A stretch of DNA of 64,000 nucleotides from Kribbella solani (lineage in GTDB: Bacteria; Actinomycetota; Actinomycetes; Propionibacteriales; Kribbellaceae), in contig NZ_JACHNF010000001.1 of assembly GCF_014205295.1 (NCBI RefSeq), positions 5,766,001 through 5,830,000 of the forward strand, read 5' to 3'. Below are positions 1 to 10,692 of this stretch, piece after piece (position 1 is the first letter of the stretch; the number at the start of each line of letters is the position of its first letter). The position numbers were made by a program, and so were the translations under genes. The notes beneath the pieces are model-generated. The model was not told the origin of the DNA. It saw nothing but the letters and a program-made list of their open reading frames with translations, and made no database searches.

Positions 1-3669
<3,669 letters not shown>

Positions 3670-3712
3670 CACATAACTATTATGCAAGCTGCGCTATGTA
3701 ACAAAAGTTTGT

Positions 3713-3732
3713 TCGCGTTCACTGTACGGTTC
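3713..3732 (+). promoter_or_regulatory. 3' arm of the pre-23S RNase III processing stem
   Basis: TCGCGTTCACTGTACGGTTC is the partner of 491-510 and closes the 23S precursor loop. It lies between 23S and 5S. Confidence 0.8.
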
Positions 3733-3807
3733 CCAGGATACGGTCAGACCCCTAGCCCATGTGATTGAGTAGTGGCTTGTGCTGGTTTGACATGTGATCC
3801 TTATAGA

Positions 3808-3927
3808 GTTTCGGTGGCCATAGCGTCGGGGAAACACCCAGTCTCCATTCCGAACCTGGAAGTTAAGCCCTTCAGCGCCGATGGTACTGCGACCGGGAGG
3901 TCGTGGGAGAGTAGGACGCCGCCGGAC
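3808..3927 (+). rRNA. 5S ribosomal RNA
   Basis: About 120 bases with typical 5S blocks: GGTGGCCATAGCG near the 5' end, CCGAACCTGGAAGTTAAG in the middle, and GGGAGAGTAGGACGCCGCC near the 3' end. It follows 23S by about 140 bases and precedes the operon terminator. Confidence 0.96.
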
Positions 3928-3937
3928 ATTCACACTG

Positions 3938-3970
3938 TTAAGGGCCACCCCCACCGGGGGTGGCCCTTAA
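3938..3970 (+). terminator. rrn operon terminator, shared with the facing gene
   Basis: A perfect 15-bp stem (TTAAGGGCCACCCCC / GGGGGTGGCCCTTAA) with a 3-base ACC loop. It starts 10 bases after 5S. Because it is symmetric it can also stop transcription from the minus-strand gene at 3967-4239, whose TAA stop is inside the right arm. Confidence 0.95.
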
Positions 3971-4239
3971 CATTTCCCCAGCGCTTTGCGCTCTGGTGTG
4001 TAGGACCACCAGGGCCGGCCCGGGTTTCCGTTCGCCTGGTCGACCGCGGACATGATCGTGTCCAGCAGACACGGGTCGTACCGTTGGGCACCGCGTTTGC
4101 AGATCGTCTCGTACAGCTCAACTGGATCACGCCCCACGAGCTGGCCGACCTCCGTGACATCGGCACGAGCCAGATGGCGGACCACCGCCGGTCCGACATT
4201 CATCAGGCTCCGGAGATCGCTAGAGTTCTTCGTTCCCAT
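3967..4239 (-). CDS. small helix-hairpin-helix protein, Cdd1 (pathogenicity locus) family-like
   Basis: A 90-residue protein. The order LRSLMNVGPAVVRHLARADV, a GRDP-ELYE segment, a Cys in RYDPCLLD and a C-terminal PWWSYTPERK matches my memory of the small HhH family known as Cdd1 or pathogenicity locus (PF11731). HhH motifs usually mean non-specific DNA contact; the function is not established. ATG at 4239 is chosen because a GGGAG/GAGAG ribosome site lies just upstream; a GTG at 4290 is also in frame. Its stop codon is inside the rrn terminator. Confidence 0.75.
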   Translation of the reverse strand: MGTKNSSDLRSLMNVGPAVVRHLARADVTEVGQLVGRDPVELYETICKRGAQRYDPCLLDTIMSAVDQANGNPGRPWWSYTPERKALGKC

Positions 4240-4413
4240 GATCGGACTCTCTCCCAACCACCAGCCGGTTGTCTTGAACAGATCGGACACACGCCGGCCG
4301 CCAACTCGTGAGGCAGCAGAGCGTCCGCGGCAAGCGGATTGCCTGCAAGATCGCCGGCGCCGCGTTGTGTGGTTCTGACAATTGTTGGCCGGGAGTCACC
4401 GCGCGAGGATCGA

Positions 4414-5475
4414 GTGGTGAATGTACTCGAAGGGCTTGTAAACAAGGCGCTGGATCGCACGCTCCCGACCCGCGACGAGGCACTCCACGTACTGACCGGT
4501 GACGACGACCTACTGGATGTTGTCGCGGCCGCGTACCGGGTGCGGCGGGAGTTCTTCGGGCGCCGGGTGAAGCTCAACACGATCATCAACATGAAGAGCG
4601 GTCTGTGCCCCGAGGACTGTGGCTATTGCTCACAGCGCCTCGGCTCCACCGCGGAGATCATGAAGTACTCGTGGATCGATCCCGCCGACGCGGCACAGTT
4701 GGCATCGAAGGCGGTAGACGCCGGTGCCAAGCGCGTCTGCCTGGTCGCGAGCGGTCGCGGACCGGGCGATCGGGACGTACGCCGAGTCGAAGGCACCATC
4801 GACGCGATCAAAGCCGAACACCCGCAGGTCGAAATCTGCGTCTGCCTCGGCTTGCTGAAGGACGGCCAGGCAGAAGTACTCCGGGACGCCGGCGCCCACG
4901 CGTACAGCCACAACTTGAACACCAGCGAAGAACGGTACGGCGACATCTGCACGACTCACACCTACACGGACCGCGTCGACACGGTCGAGCGCGCCACCAA
5001 GGCCGGCCTCTCCCCCTGCTCCGGTGCGATCTTCGGAATGGGCGAATCAGATGACGACATCGTCGACCTGGCGTTCGCGCTCCGCGAGCTAGATCCGGAC
5101 TCCGTACCCATCAACTTCCTGATCCCGTTCGAAGGCACTCCGCTGGAAGACCGCTGGGAGCTGACGCCGGAACGCTGCCTGCGAATTCTCGCGCTGTTCC
5201 GGTTCTGCTTCCCGGACGTCGAGGTGCGGCTGGCCGGCGGGCGGGAGATCCACCTCCGCGGCCTGCAGACCTTGGCGCTGCACGTGGCTAACTCGATCTT
5301 CCTCGGCGACTACCTCACCAGCGAAGGACAACCTGGCACCGACGACCTCCAGCTGATCGCCGACGCCGGCTTCACCGTCGAAGGCCTCGACCATGCGACC
5401 TTGCCCGCCGCTCGCCACGACCTGGTCACCCTGAGAAGACGCGGAGCAGGCACCACCACTCCCCCGAACGCCTGA
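4414..5475 (+). CDS. bioB: biotin synthase
   Basis: Radical-SAM enzyme of 353 residues that inserts sulfur into dethiobiotin, the last step of biotin synthesis. The SAM-cluster cysteines are C65, C69 and C72 in CPEDCGYC. Family blocks include KLNTIINMKSGLCPEDC, YSHNLNTSEERYGDIC, SPCSGAIFGMGESDDD and LAGGREIHLR, the last with the arginine that helps hold the second Fe-S cluster. The start is set at the first of two tandem GTG codons (4414, 4417) after a GAGG; upstream in-frame sequence does not look like BioB. It stands alone, without bioA/D/F nearby. Confidence 0.97.
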   Translation: MVNVLEGLVNKALDRTLPTRDEALHVLTGDDDLLDVVAAAYRVRREFFGRRVKLNTIINMKSGLCPEDCGYCSQRLGSTAEIMKYSWIDPADAAQLASKAVDAGAKRVCLVASGRGPGDRDVRRVEGTIDAIKAEHPQVEICVCLGLLKDGQAEVLRDAGAHAYSHNLNTSEERYGDICTTHTYTDRVDTVERATKAGLSPCSGAIFGMGESDDDIVDLAFALRELDPDSVPINFLIPFEGTPLEDRWELTPERCLRILALFRFCFPDVEVRLAGGREIHLRGLQTLALHVANSIFLGDYLTSEGQPGTDDLQLIADAGFTVEGLDHATLPAARHDLVTLRRRGAGTTTPPNA

Positions 5476-5615
5476 ACTCCAGCGCTCGTCCTGCCCCGAC
5501 CCCTCCCCCAGTGCTCGTCCCGGTCCCGATTCCTCTCCCAGCGCTCGTCCCGCCCCACACCTCTCCCGTTGCCGGCTCGTCGCGTATGCGGTGCCGTCAC
5601 CGTAAGGTCAGCTGG

Positions 5616-6095
5616 GTGGCGATGATGGTGTTGATAGTCGGGTTGCCGGGTGCCGGGAAGAGTTCGTGGGCCCGGAAGGTCGAAGCGGATCGGCAGGCGC
5701 TTCGCCTGACACCCGACGAGTGGATGCACGCACTGTTCGGTGCTGGCGAGGCCGACGGCCGGCGTTGGGTACTGGAGTCCGAGCTGTTGTGGAGCATCGC
5801 AGCCAGAACACTGGCGCTCGGCGTCGACGTCATCCTCGACTACGGCTGCTGGTCCGAGGAAGAACGCGAACTGTTCCGAACCCGGGCCGCGCAACAGGGC
5901 GCCAGTACGCAGCTGGTGCTGCTCGATCCACCGTTCGAAGTGTTGTCGGCTCGAATCGAGCAGCGAAACGCAAACCTCCCGCCGGCGACGTTCCCGATCA
6001 AACAGAGCGACCTTCGCGACTACCAAGCACAATTCGAACGCCCGACAACCAAGGAACTACAACGCTGGGACCAGCGCCTCGTACTCACCGACTAA
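5616..6095 (+). CDS. P-loop kinase-like ATPase (AAA_33 type)
   Basis: A 159-residue protein with Walker A GLPGAGKSSWA near the N-terminus, DEWMH after the second strand, LDYGCW and a lid-like arginine region (SARIEQRN). This architecture fits the small zeta-toxin/gluconate-kinase-like ATP-binding proteins found alone in actinobacteria; the phosphorylated substrate is unknown. GTG 5616 is preceded by AAGG at 5604-5607; ATG codons at 5622 and 5625 are alternatives. No antitoxin-like partner is next to it, so a toxin role is not supported. Confidence 0.8.
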   Translation: MAMMVLIVGLPGAGKSSWARKVEADRQALRLTPDEWMHALFGAGEADGRRWVLESELLWSIAARTLALGVDVILDYGCWSEEERELFRTRAAQQGASTQLVLLDPPFEVLSARIEQRNANLPPATFPIKQSDLRDYQAQFERPTTKELQRWDQRLVLTD

Positions 6096-6229
6096 CCAAC
6101 CCCAGCCCACCAAGACACAGTTCACCGTGAACGTCAGCCGCTGCCGGCACCCGTTCACCACAGCGAGCTCCGCCGACAGATCAGCAACACGACCTTCTGG
6201 AGGCGGCGGCGACCGGTGGGCAGTGTTGG

Positions 6230-6880
6230 TCAGGCCTCGGGTGCGATGCCGACCAGGGCGGCCGCGGCGCAGATGTGTACGGGCGTCATGTCGATCGGCG
6301 CAACGGGTGCTTGCAGGAGCGTCCCCCGCTCGTACGGCGTGAGGTCGATGTCGATACCCGGAGCACCCGCGACGAGCCCGTGGACGTACGTGAGCCAACC
6401 CATCATCGGAATACCGCGGCGGAACACCCCAGCCGCCGCGGCGAGCTCCGTGTCCGCGATGCTCGCCCAGGCCGGCTCCCAGATCGTCACGACCGCGCGA
6501 AGAACCTGCGCGAATCGCTCGGACTGCTGCAGCGCGTCCTCGTCGCTCCAGTGCAGCGTGAGCTGATCGGAGATCGTGGTCATCGTCCCGCCCATGGACA
6601 GGTCGAACAGCCACGGGAGCTCGCCGGTGCTCTGCAGATGCAGCCGCGTCGTACTCGTGCCGTTGGCAAGGACCTTGGTCGTCGCCTCGACCATCTCCCG
6701 CAACGGCGTCGAGCCGTCGGCCTCGAGTACGTGATATCCCCAGCGTTCGTCCTGGGTCCAGTTGTGCACGTCGGGGAACGCGACCGCGACGGCGGTCAGC
6801 GTACGAAGCACGCGCAGGGCCCGGTGCTCGACGGTCTCGTCACGGTGCGACCACTGGGCGCGGAGCAGCCACGAAGCCAT
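6230..6880 (-). CDS. conserved hypothetical protein of unknown function
   Basis: A 216-residue soluble acidic protein with many Trp/aromatic residues, no signal peptide and no membrane segment. I do not recognise the family. The layout (N-terminal LRAQWSHRDETVE, central WGYHVLEADGS and GGTMTTISDQLTLHW) is loosely reminiscent of immunity proteins of polymorphic toxin systems, but no toxin gene is adjacent and I would not assign it. ATG 6880 is the natural start. Codon use is typical of its neighbours. Confidence 0.7.
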   Translation of the reverse strand: MASWLLRAQWSHRDETVEHRALRVLRTLTAVAVAFPDVHNWTQDERWGYHVLEADGSTPLREMVEATTKVLANGTSTTRLHLQSTGELPWLFDLSMGGTMTTISDQLTLHWSDEDALQQSERFAQVLRAVVTIWEPAWASIADTELAAAAGVFRRGIPMMGWLTYVHGLVAGAPGIDIDLTPYERGTLLQAPVAPIDMTPVHICAAAALVGIAPEA

Positions 6881-7164
6881 TCACGCCCTCCGATCATGAG
6901 GCGGCCGGTTCTGCGGAGGAAATGCTGCACCGGATGCAGGCGACGGTACGCCGTCAAACGATCGGTTGACCAGAGTTCCGCCTACTCGGCGTGAGCGGGC
7001 ACCGCGGCTCTCCGGAAAAGTCACCGCAACAGTCTGCTGCACCCCCACCCCCGAGACCAGCACCGGGTCCCGACTTCGGCAACAACCCATCCAAATCTAA
7101 CCAACTGTCAAGACCCCACCGCCTCACCCCCACCGCCTCACCCCCACCTCGCATCCATCACCAT

Positions 7165-7302
7165 CGCGTCACGCCACCGCGTCACACCACCGCGTCACAC
7201 CACCGCGTCACACCACCGCGTCACACCACCGCGTCACACCACCGCGTCACACCACCGCGTCACACCACCGCGTCACACCACCGCGTCACACCACCGCGCG
7301 CC
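7165..7302. repeat. 13-bp tandem repeat, about 10 copies
   Basis: The 8-mer CGCGTCAC recurs every 13 bases at 7165, 7178, 7191 and so on to 7282, in the unit CGCGTCACACCAC. The copies are almost identical, which points to recent expansion by slippage. 13 is not a multiple of 3, so each copy shifts frame; it is unlikely to be a coding repeat. Confidence 0.95.
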
Positions 7303-7680
7303 GCAGGCAGGGATTGGCCCGGGCAGGGCTTGGCTCACGTAGGACCGGCTCATGCAGGACCGGCTCACCCACCTACTGGTGCGGCAGCCTGCCGCGCGTC
7401 CGGGGCACGGCAGCCTGGCGCCGCCACCACCCGCCGGTTCGCGGGTACACCGTCTACTCGACCGTCGGTTCACTAGTCCGCCGTCAACCTGCCGCTCAAC
7501 GGCCGCGACCACCGATCGACTCAGGTGTTTCAAGCGCCTAAGCCGGGCATCACCACGGTCCGCTGCACAGCATGGCCGGGTCCGGTCGGGCCGCGCGGGA
7601 GCGGTCGGGCCGCGCTTGGGTGGCCGGGCGCGGGTCGGCAGGGCGCCTGCGAGCCGGCCTGCTGCGCAGCCTCGTGCAGG

Positions 7681-7755
7681 CGGGCCTGGTGCGAGCGGGC
7701 CTGGTGCGAGCGGGCCTGGTGCGAGCGGGCCTGGTGCGAGCGGGCCTGGTACGAG
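7681..7755. repeat. 15-bp tandem repeat, 5 copies
   Basis: The unit CGGGCCTGGTGCGAG occurs five times head to tail from 7681; the last copy has one change (TGCGAG to TACGAG). It lies just past the end of the metallopeptidase-like gene (stop at 7801), outside its frame. Confidence 0.95.
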
Positions 7756-7800
7756 CAGGACCGTACGGGCGGGGGGACTGCGTGGTGGACCTGGTGTGGG

Positions 7801-9339
7801 TCACCTCGTTTGGTGGAGGTCGCGGGGTTGGGGGTTGGGGCGGGGTGGTTGGGGGCGGGTGCCGGTTGAGGGGTGGTGGGGGGATACGAGTGCGCGAGGT
7901 GTTGGTGAGGTGGGTTGGGGTGGGGGTGTGGGGCGGCGGGATGGGGGTGCGACGCCGGCCAGGGCCGTGTGGGTTGGGGACGGTGTGGCGTGCTCGTGTG
8001 GGCGGAGGGTGTACGTGGACTCGGCGGGCCGGAGTTCGTCCAGGTGCGGGCGGAGGGTTTGCCTGGACTCGGAGCGCTGCGCTTCATCGCGGTGGGGGTT
8101 GAGAGTGTGAGTGGACTCGGTGGGCCGGACTTCGTCGAGGTGCGGGTGCAGGGTGTGCCTGGACTCGGAGCGTTGGGCTTCGTCGAGGTGGGGGAGCAGG
8201 GCGTGCCTGGACTCGGTGGGCCGGATTGCAGTGAGGTGGGGACGGAAGGTGTACGCGGACTCGGCGGACTGGATTTCGTGGTGGAGGTGGTCGAGGAGTT
8301 GGTGGGCGGTGGTCAGGGAGTTGGCGGTGGCGGTTTCGGGTGGGGCGAACTCGAAGTTGTCGAGGTGGGCCAGGCCGGAGCGGAGGATGGACTCCAGGCG
8401 GTCTCGGGTGGGGGCGTTGGGAGGTTCGAGGTCGGGGAGACGGGTGGAGTTGTAGGTGAGGGCGACCAAGGTGGGGAGTTGGCCGGCGGCGGTTTGGCGG
8501 TTCAGGAGGGCGAGGAGTTCGCCCGGGGCAAGGTTGTTGCGGGATTCCAGGTCGGTGGTGAGGGTGCGTACGGCGGGGACGAAGGCGGCGTAGTAGCCGG
8601 GGGCTTGGATCGACGTGATTCCTGGGGCGGCTTTGTCGATGCCGAGGTGGTGGAGGTACGCGTCGAGGTGGTCCTGCGCCCAGGCTTCGGTGATGCCTTC
8701 TTCGAGTTGGCGGCTGCCGGGTTTGATGAAGGCGTCGCGGGCGGCTTCCTGAGTGGCGTTGGTGGGGCCGAGGAAGTGGGCCTGCTCGTGGAGGAGGGTG
8801 GCGAGGGATTCTCGGTAGCTGATGAGGGTTGCTGCTGAGTGGGTCTCGCCGGCGTGGGCGTACAGGTGGTGGAGAGGGTCGATGATTGCTTCGCGGTCCA
8901 GGTAGAGGGTGCCGTCCCAGTGCGCCAGGCCGAGGATCGCGCCGGTGGACTCGATCACCTGACCGTTCCAGGCGGAGTGGTCGGCGGCGGCAAGTACGCG
9001 GGCCGCTTCACCGCTTACCTGGAGCAGTTCGTTGACGGAGCTTGGGTGTGGAGGACGTGCGGCCGCGTCGGTGGTGGGCGGTGGGGCGGTCGCCGCACGT
9101 TTGGTTGCGTGGCGGGTCGTCGTGCGCGCGGGTGCGGCGCGGTGGGCGACGTGGTTGCTGCTGCGCGGACTTGTGGTGGAGCTGCTGGTGGTTTCGCGAT
9201 CAGGTGTGGGGCGGCGGGCAGTCGCGCGCGGGAGTGTGGCGCCGCGGACCGTGGCGGGTGCGGGTGCGGGTGCGGGTGCGGGTGCGGGTGCGGGTGTGGG
9301 GCGGGGGTGGGTCGGCTGGGGTTGCTCGGGGGGCGTCAC
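7801..9339 (-). CDS. putative HEXXH zinc metallopeptidase with C-terminal 16-residue repeats
   Basis: A 512-residue protein. The first ~95 residues are Pro/Ala/Arg/Thr-rich, including a (PA)n tract from a GCGGGT repeat on the plus strand. A folded core follows (about 95-345) with HEQAH at 184-188 and LEEGITEAW about 25 residues later; a HEXXH followed by E-E-G-x-T-E is the gluzincin zinc signature, so a protease is inferred, not proven. From about residue 360 there are six 16-residue repeats, consensus ESxxTLxPHLDExRxx (8262-7987), then a Pro/His-rich tail. GTG 9339 overlaps the upstream gene by GTGA, so the two are co-translated. There is no signal peptide or TM segment. I do not know a named family for the whole protein. 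Confidence 0.65.
   Translation of the reverse strand: MTPPEQPQPTHPRPTPAPAPAPAPAPAPATVRGATLPRATARRPTPDRETTSSSTTSPRSSNHVAHRAAPARTTTRHATKRAATAPPPTTDAAARPPHPSSVNELLQVSGEAARVLAAADHSAWNGQVIESTGAILGLAHWDGTLYLDREAIIDPLHHLYAHAGETHSAATLISYRESLATLLHEQAHFLGPTNATQEAARDAFIKPGSRQLEEGITEAWAQDHLDAYLHHLGIDKAAPGITSIQAPGYYAAFVPAVRTLTTDLESRNNLAPGELLALLNRQTAAGQLPTLVALTYNSTRLPDLEPPNAPTRDRLESILRSGLAHLDNFEFAPPETATANSLTTAHQLLDHLHHEIQSAESAYTFRPHLTAIRPTESRHALLPHLDEAQRSESRHTLHPHLDEVRPTESTHTLNPHRDEAQRSESRQTLRPHLDELRPAESTYTLRPHEHATPSPTHTALAGVAPPSRRPTPPPQPTSPTPRALVSPHHPSTGTRPQPPRPNPQPRDLHQTR
7987..8262 (-). repeat. 48-bp coding repeat, six units, in the metallopeptidase-like gene
   Basis: Six successive 16-residue units. 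The two unit types alternate (ending DEAQRS, or DEVRPT/DELRPA), suggesting growth by duplication of a 32-residue pair. Each unit is amphipathic and charged and could form a short helix-turn element. Confidence 0.85.
9258..9299. repeat. GCGGGT hexanucleotide repeat coding for Pro-Ala
   Basis: About six to seven copies of GCGGGT, read on the minus strand as alternating Pro and Ala codons in the N-terminal linker of the metallopeptidase-like protein. Copy number is likely to vary between strains. Confidence 0.9.
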
Positions 9340-9710
9340 GGGCGGGCGGCGCTTGCTAGGCGGATGAGGGAGTCGGCGGTGCGGCGGTAGCGGGCCTGGT
9401 CGTAGGGGTTGTCGGCGTGAGTTGCCAGGCGGCGGAACTCGGTGATGAGCCACTCGGCGCGGGCTTGGCGTTCGGCGCGGGAGGTGCGGGCCGCGGTGGG
9501 GTTGCCCGCCGGACCGGTGGTGTGACCGGGTACGGGGCTGGTGGGTGCGCTGGCGCAGCCGGGTACGAGGCTGGCGGGTACGCCGGTGTGTCCGGGGACG
9601 AGGCTGGTGGGTGCGCTGGCGTAACCGGGTGCGAGGACGGTGGGTTCGGTGGTGTGGGTGGGGGTGAGGTGGGTGGGGGTGGGTTCGTAGGTTGGGGTGT
9701 TGGGGTCCAT
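9336..9710 (-). CDS. Pro/Thr-rich protein with C-terminal helical segment, first gene of the metallopeptidase unit
   Basis: A 124-residue protein. Residues 1-75 are Pro/Thr/Ser-rich with imperfect repeats built on LVPGxxxxPxS; residues 76-124 (ERQARAEWLITEFRRLATHADNPYDQARYRRTAD and following) look like two amphipathic helices. The family is unknown. ATG 9710 is preceded by GGAGGA, and its TGA overlaps the GTG of the next gene. The Shine-Dalgarno and start codon are inside a long hairpin (9706-9752). The product is likely an accessory or chaperone-like partner of the downstream protein, by position only. Confidence 0.6.
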   Translation of the reverse strand: MDPNTPTYEPTPTHLTPTHTTEPTVLAPGYASAPTSLVPGHTGVPASLVPGCASAPTSPVPGHTTGPAGNPTAARTSRAERQARAEWLITEFRRLATHADNPYDQARYRRTADSLIRLASAARP

Positions 9711-9752
9711 ATGTTGTCCTCCGAGGGGTGAAGTCGGCGGAGAACATATGGA
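9706..9752 (-). promoter_or_regulatory. RNA hairpin masking the ribosome-binding site of the 9336-9710 gene
   Basis: On the minus strand TCCATATGTTCTCCG (9752-9738) pairs with CGGAG-GAC-AACATATGGA (9723-9706): 15 base pairs with a 3-base GAC bulge and a 14-base loop. The 3' arm contains GGAGG and the ATG start codon. It could hold translation off, or be the DNA site of a dimeric repressor. It lies 44 bases after the stop of the DUF72 gene and lacks a U-run, so a simple terminator is less likely. Confidence 0.6.
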
Positions 9753-9795
9753 GTTTGGGGGTGGGGGAGGGTGGTGAGTTTGGGGTTGTGGATAA

Positions 9796-10626
9796 CTAGA
9801 AGAGGGTGGGGGGTTCGGTGGGGGTGGGGTCGGGGAGGGGGGTCAGGGTGGGGAAGTGGGCGGCGACGGTGGTGTGGAAGTGGCGGGCGAGGTTGAGGGC
9901 CTCGGTGTTGTCGGGGGTGTGCAGGAAGATGGTGGGGGAGCGGCCTTCGGTCAGCCATTGGATGGTGAGGGCGACCAGGTAGGCCCAGCCGTCGACGGTT
10001 TCGGTGACTGAGTCGCGGCCGATGTAGCGGACGATCGGGTGGGCGGTCAGGGCGCGGGTTCGGCGGGTGACGCGGGGTTTCTTCATCCAGGCGTCGCGTT
10101 CGGCGAAGCTGGTCGGGCGCTGGGCGAACAGGGTGCCGGTGTCGAACGGAATCCATTCCGCGTTGACGCGGGCGAGGACGCGTTCGAGGTTGGTGGCGGC
10201 CTGCTGGTCGTCGAAGAACGCCCGGTGCCGGACCTCGACGGCGTACTGGTGGTCGCGGGGTGCCTGGTGCAGGAACGCGGCGAGCGTACCGAGGTCGGTG
10301 GGGGCGAACGCGGCTGGGAGCTGAATCCACACCGCGTGGTTGCGCGGGCCGAGTGGTTCGATCGCGTGCAGGAAGTTGCGCAGCTCGCCGTCGGCGTTCG
10401 TCAGCCGGCGTTCGTGGGTGATCAGCTGTGGAAGTTTCACCACGAAACGGAAGTCGGGCGGCGTCTGCGCGGCCCAGTTCTCGACGGAGCCTCGTGACGG
10501 CGTCGCGTAGAAGGTCGTGTTGCTTTCCACCGCGTTGCACCACGAGGCGTACGCCCGAAGTTTGTCCCGGGACGGCTGCGGCCAAGCAGGATGCGTCCAC
10601 TGCGCGCACCCCACGTGAAGAAGCAT
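9796..10626 (-). CDS. DUF72 domain (YecE-like) protein
   Basis: A 276-residue protein that begins LHVGCAQWTHPAW and has VESNTTFYATPS, FRFVVKLPQLITHERRL, a VEVRHRAFFDD strand and YIGRDSVTETVDGWAYLV, the TIM-barrel pattern of DUF72 (PF01904). The biochemical role of DUF72 is not settled; some members lie near Fe-S or nuclease genes. The whole gene uses C-ending codons very heavily near its 3' end, blending into the G-rich plus-strand tract at 9640-9860. It is separated from ino1 by a terminator hairpin. Confidence 0.9.
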   Translation of the reverse strand: MLLHVGCAQWTHPAWPQPSRDKLRAYASWCNAVESNTTFYATPSRGSVENWAAQTPPDFRFVVKLPQLITHERRLTNADGELRNFLHAIEPLGPRNHAVWIQLPAAFAPTDLGTLAAFLHQAPRDHQYAVEVRHRAFFDDQQAATNLERVLARVNAEWIPFDTGTLFAQRPTSFAERDAWMKKPRVTRRTRALTAHPIVRYIGRDSVTETVDGWAYLVALTIQWLTEGRSPTIFLHTPDNTEALNLARHFHTTVAAHFPTLTPLPDPTPTEPPTLF

Positions 10627-10643
10627 CTGCTCAACCTATAGAA

Positions 10644-10674
10644 CAGCCCCGCAACCAGGACGGTTGCGGGGCTG
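10644..10674 (-). terminator. terminator of the padR-ino1 operon
   Basis: A perfect 13-bp stem, CAGCCCCGCAACC / GGTTGCGGGGCTG, with a 5-base loop, 19 bases past the ino1 stop and just before the DUF72 start. There is no long U-run, as is common in actinobacterial terminators. Confidence 0.9.
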
Positions 10675-10692
10675 CCGTGGATCAGCGGGGGA

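Larger units (their letters stand above)
6881..7800. other. gene-poor stretch with two minisatellites
   Basis: About 920 bases where every frame gives only low-complexity His/Arg/Pro/Ala translations. It contains a 13-bp tandem repeat and a 15-bp tandem repeat (listed separately). I see no gene, RNA or promoter that I can defend here. Confidence 0.6.

Noticed and set aside
5616..6095. Zeta toxin of a toxin-antitoxin pair
   Set aside because: P-loop fold is shared by many kinases and there is no small antitoxin gene beside it.
7165..7302. CRISPR-like array
   Set aside because: The 13-bp units are directly abutting with no spacers, and no cas genes are present.
6991..8110. Frames through the 13-bp and 15-bp repeats
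   Set aside because: Translations only echo the tandem repeats in shifting frames; not credible proteins.
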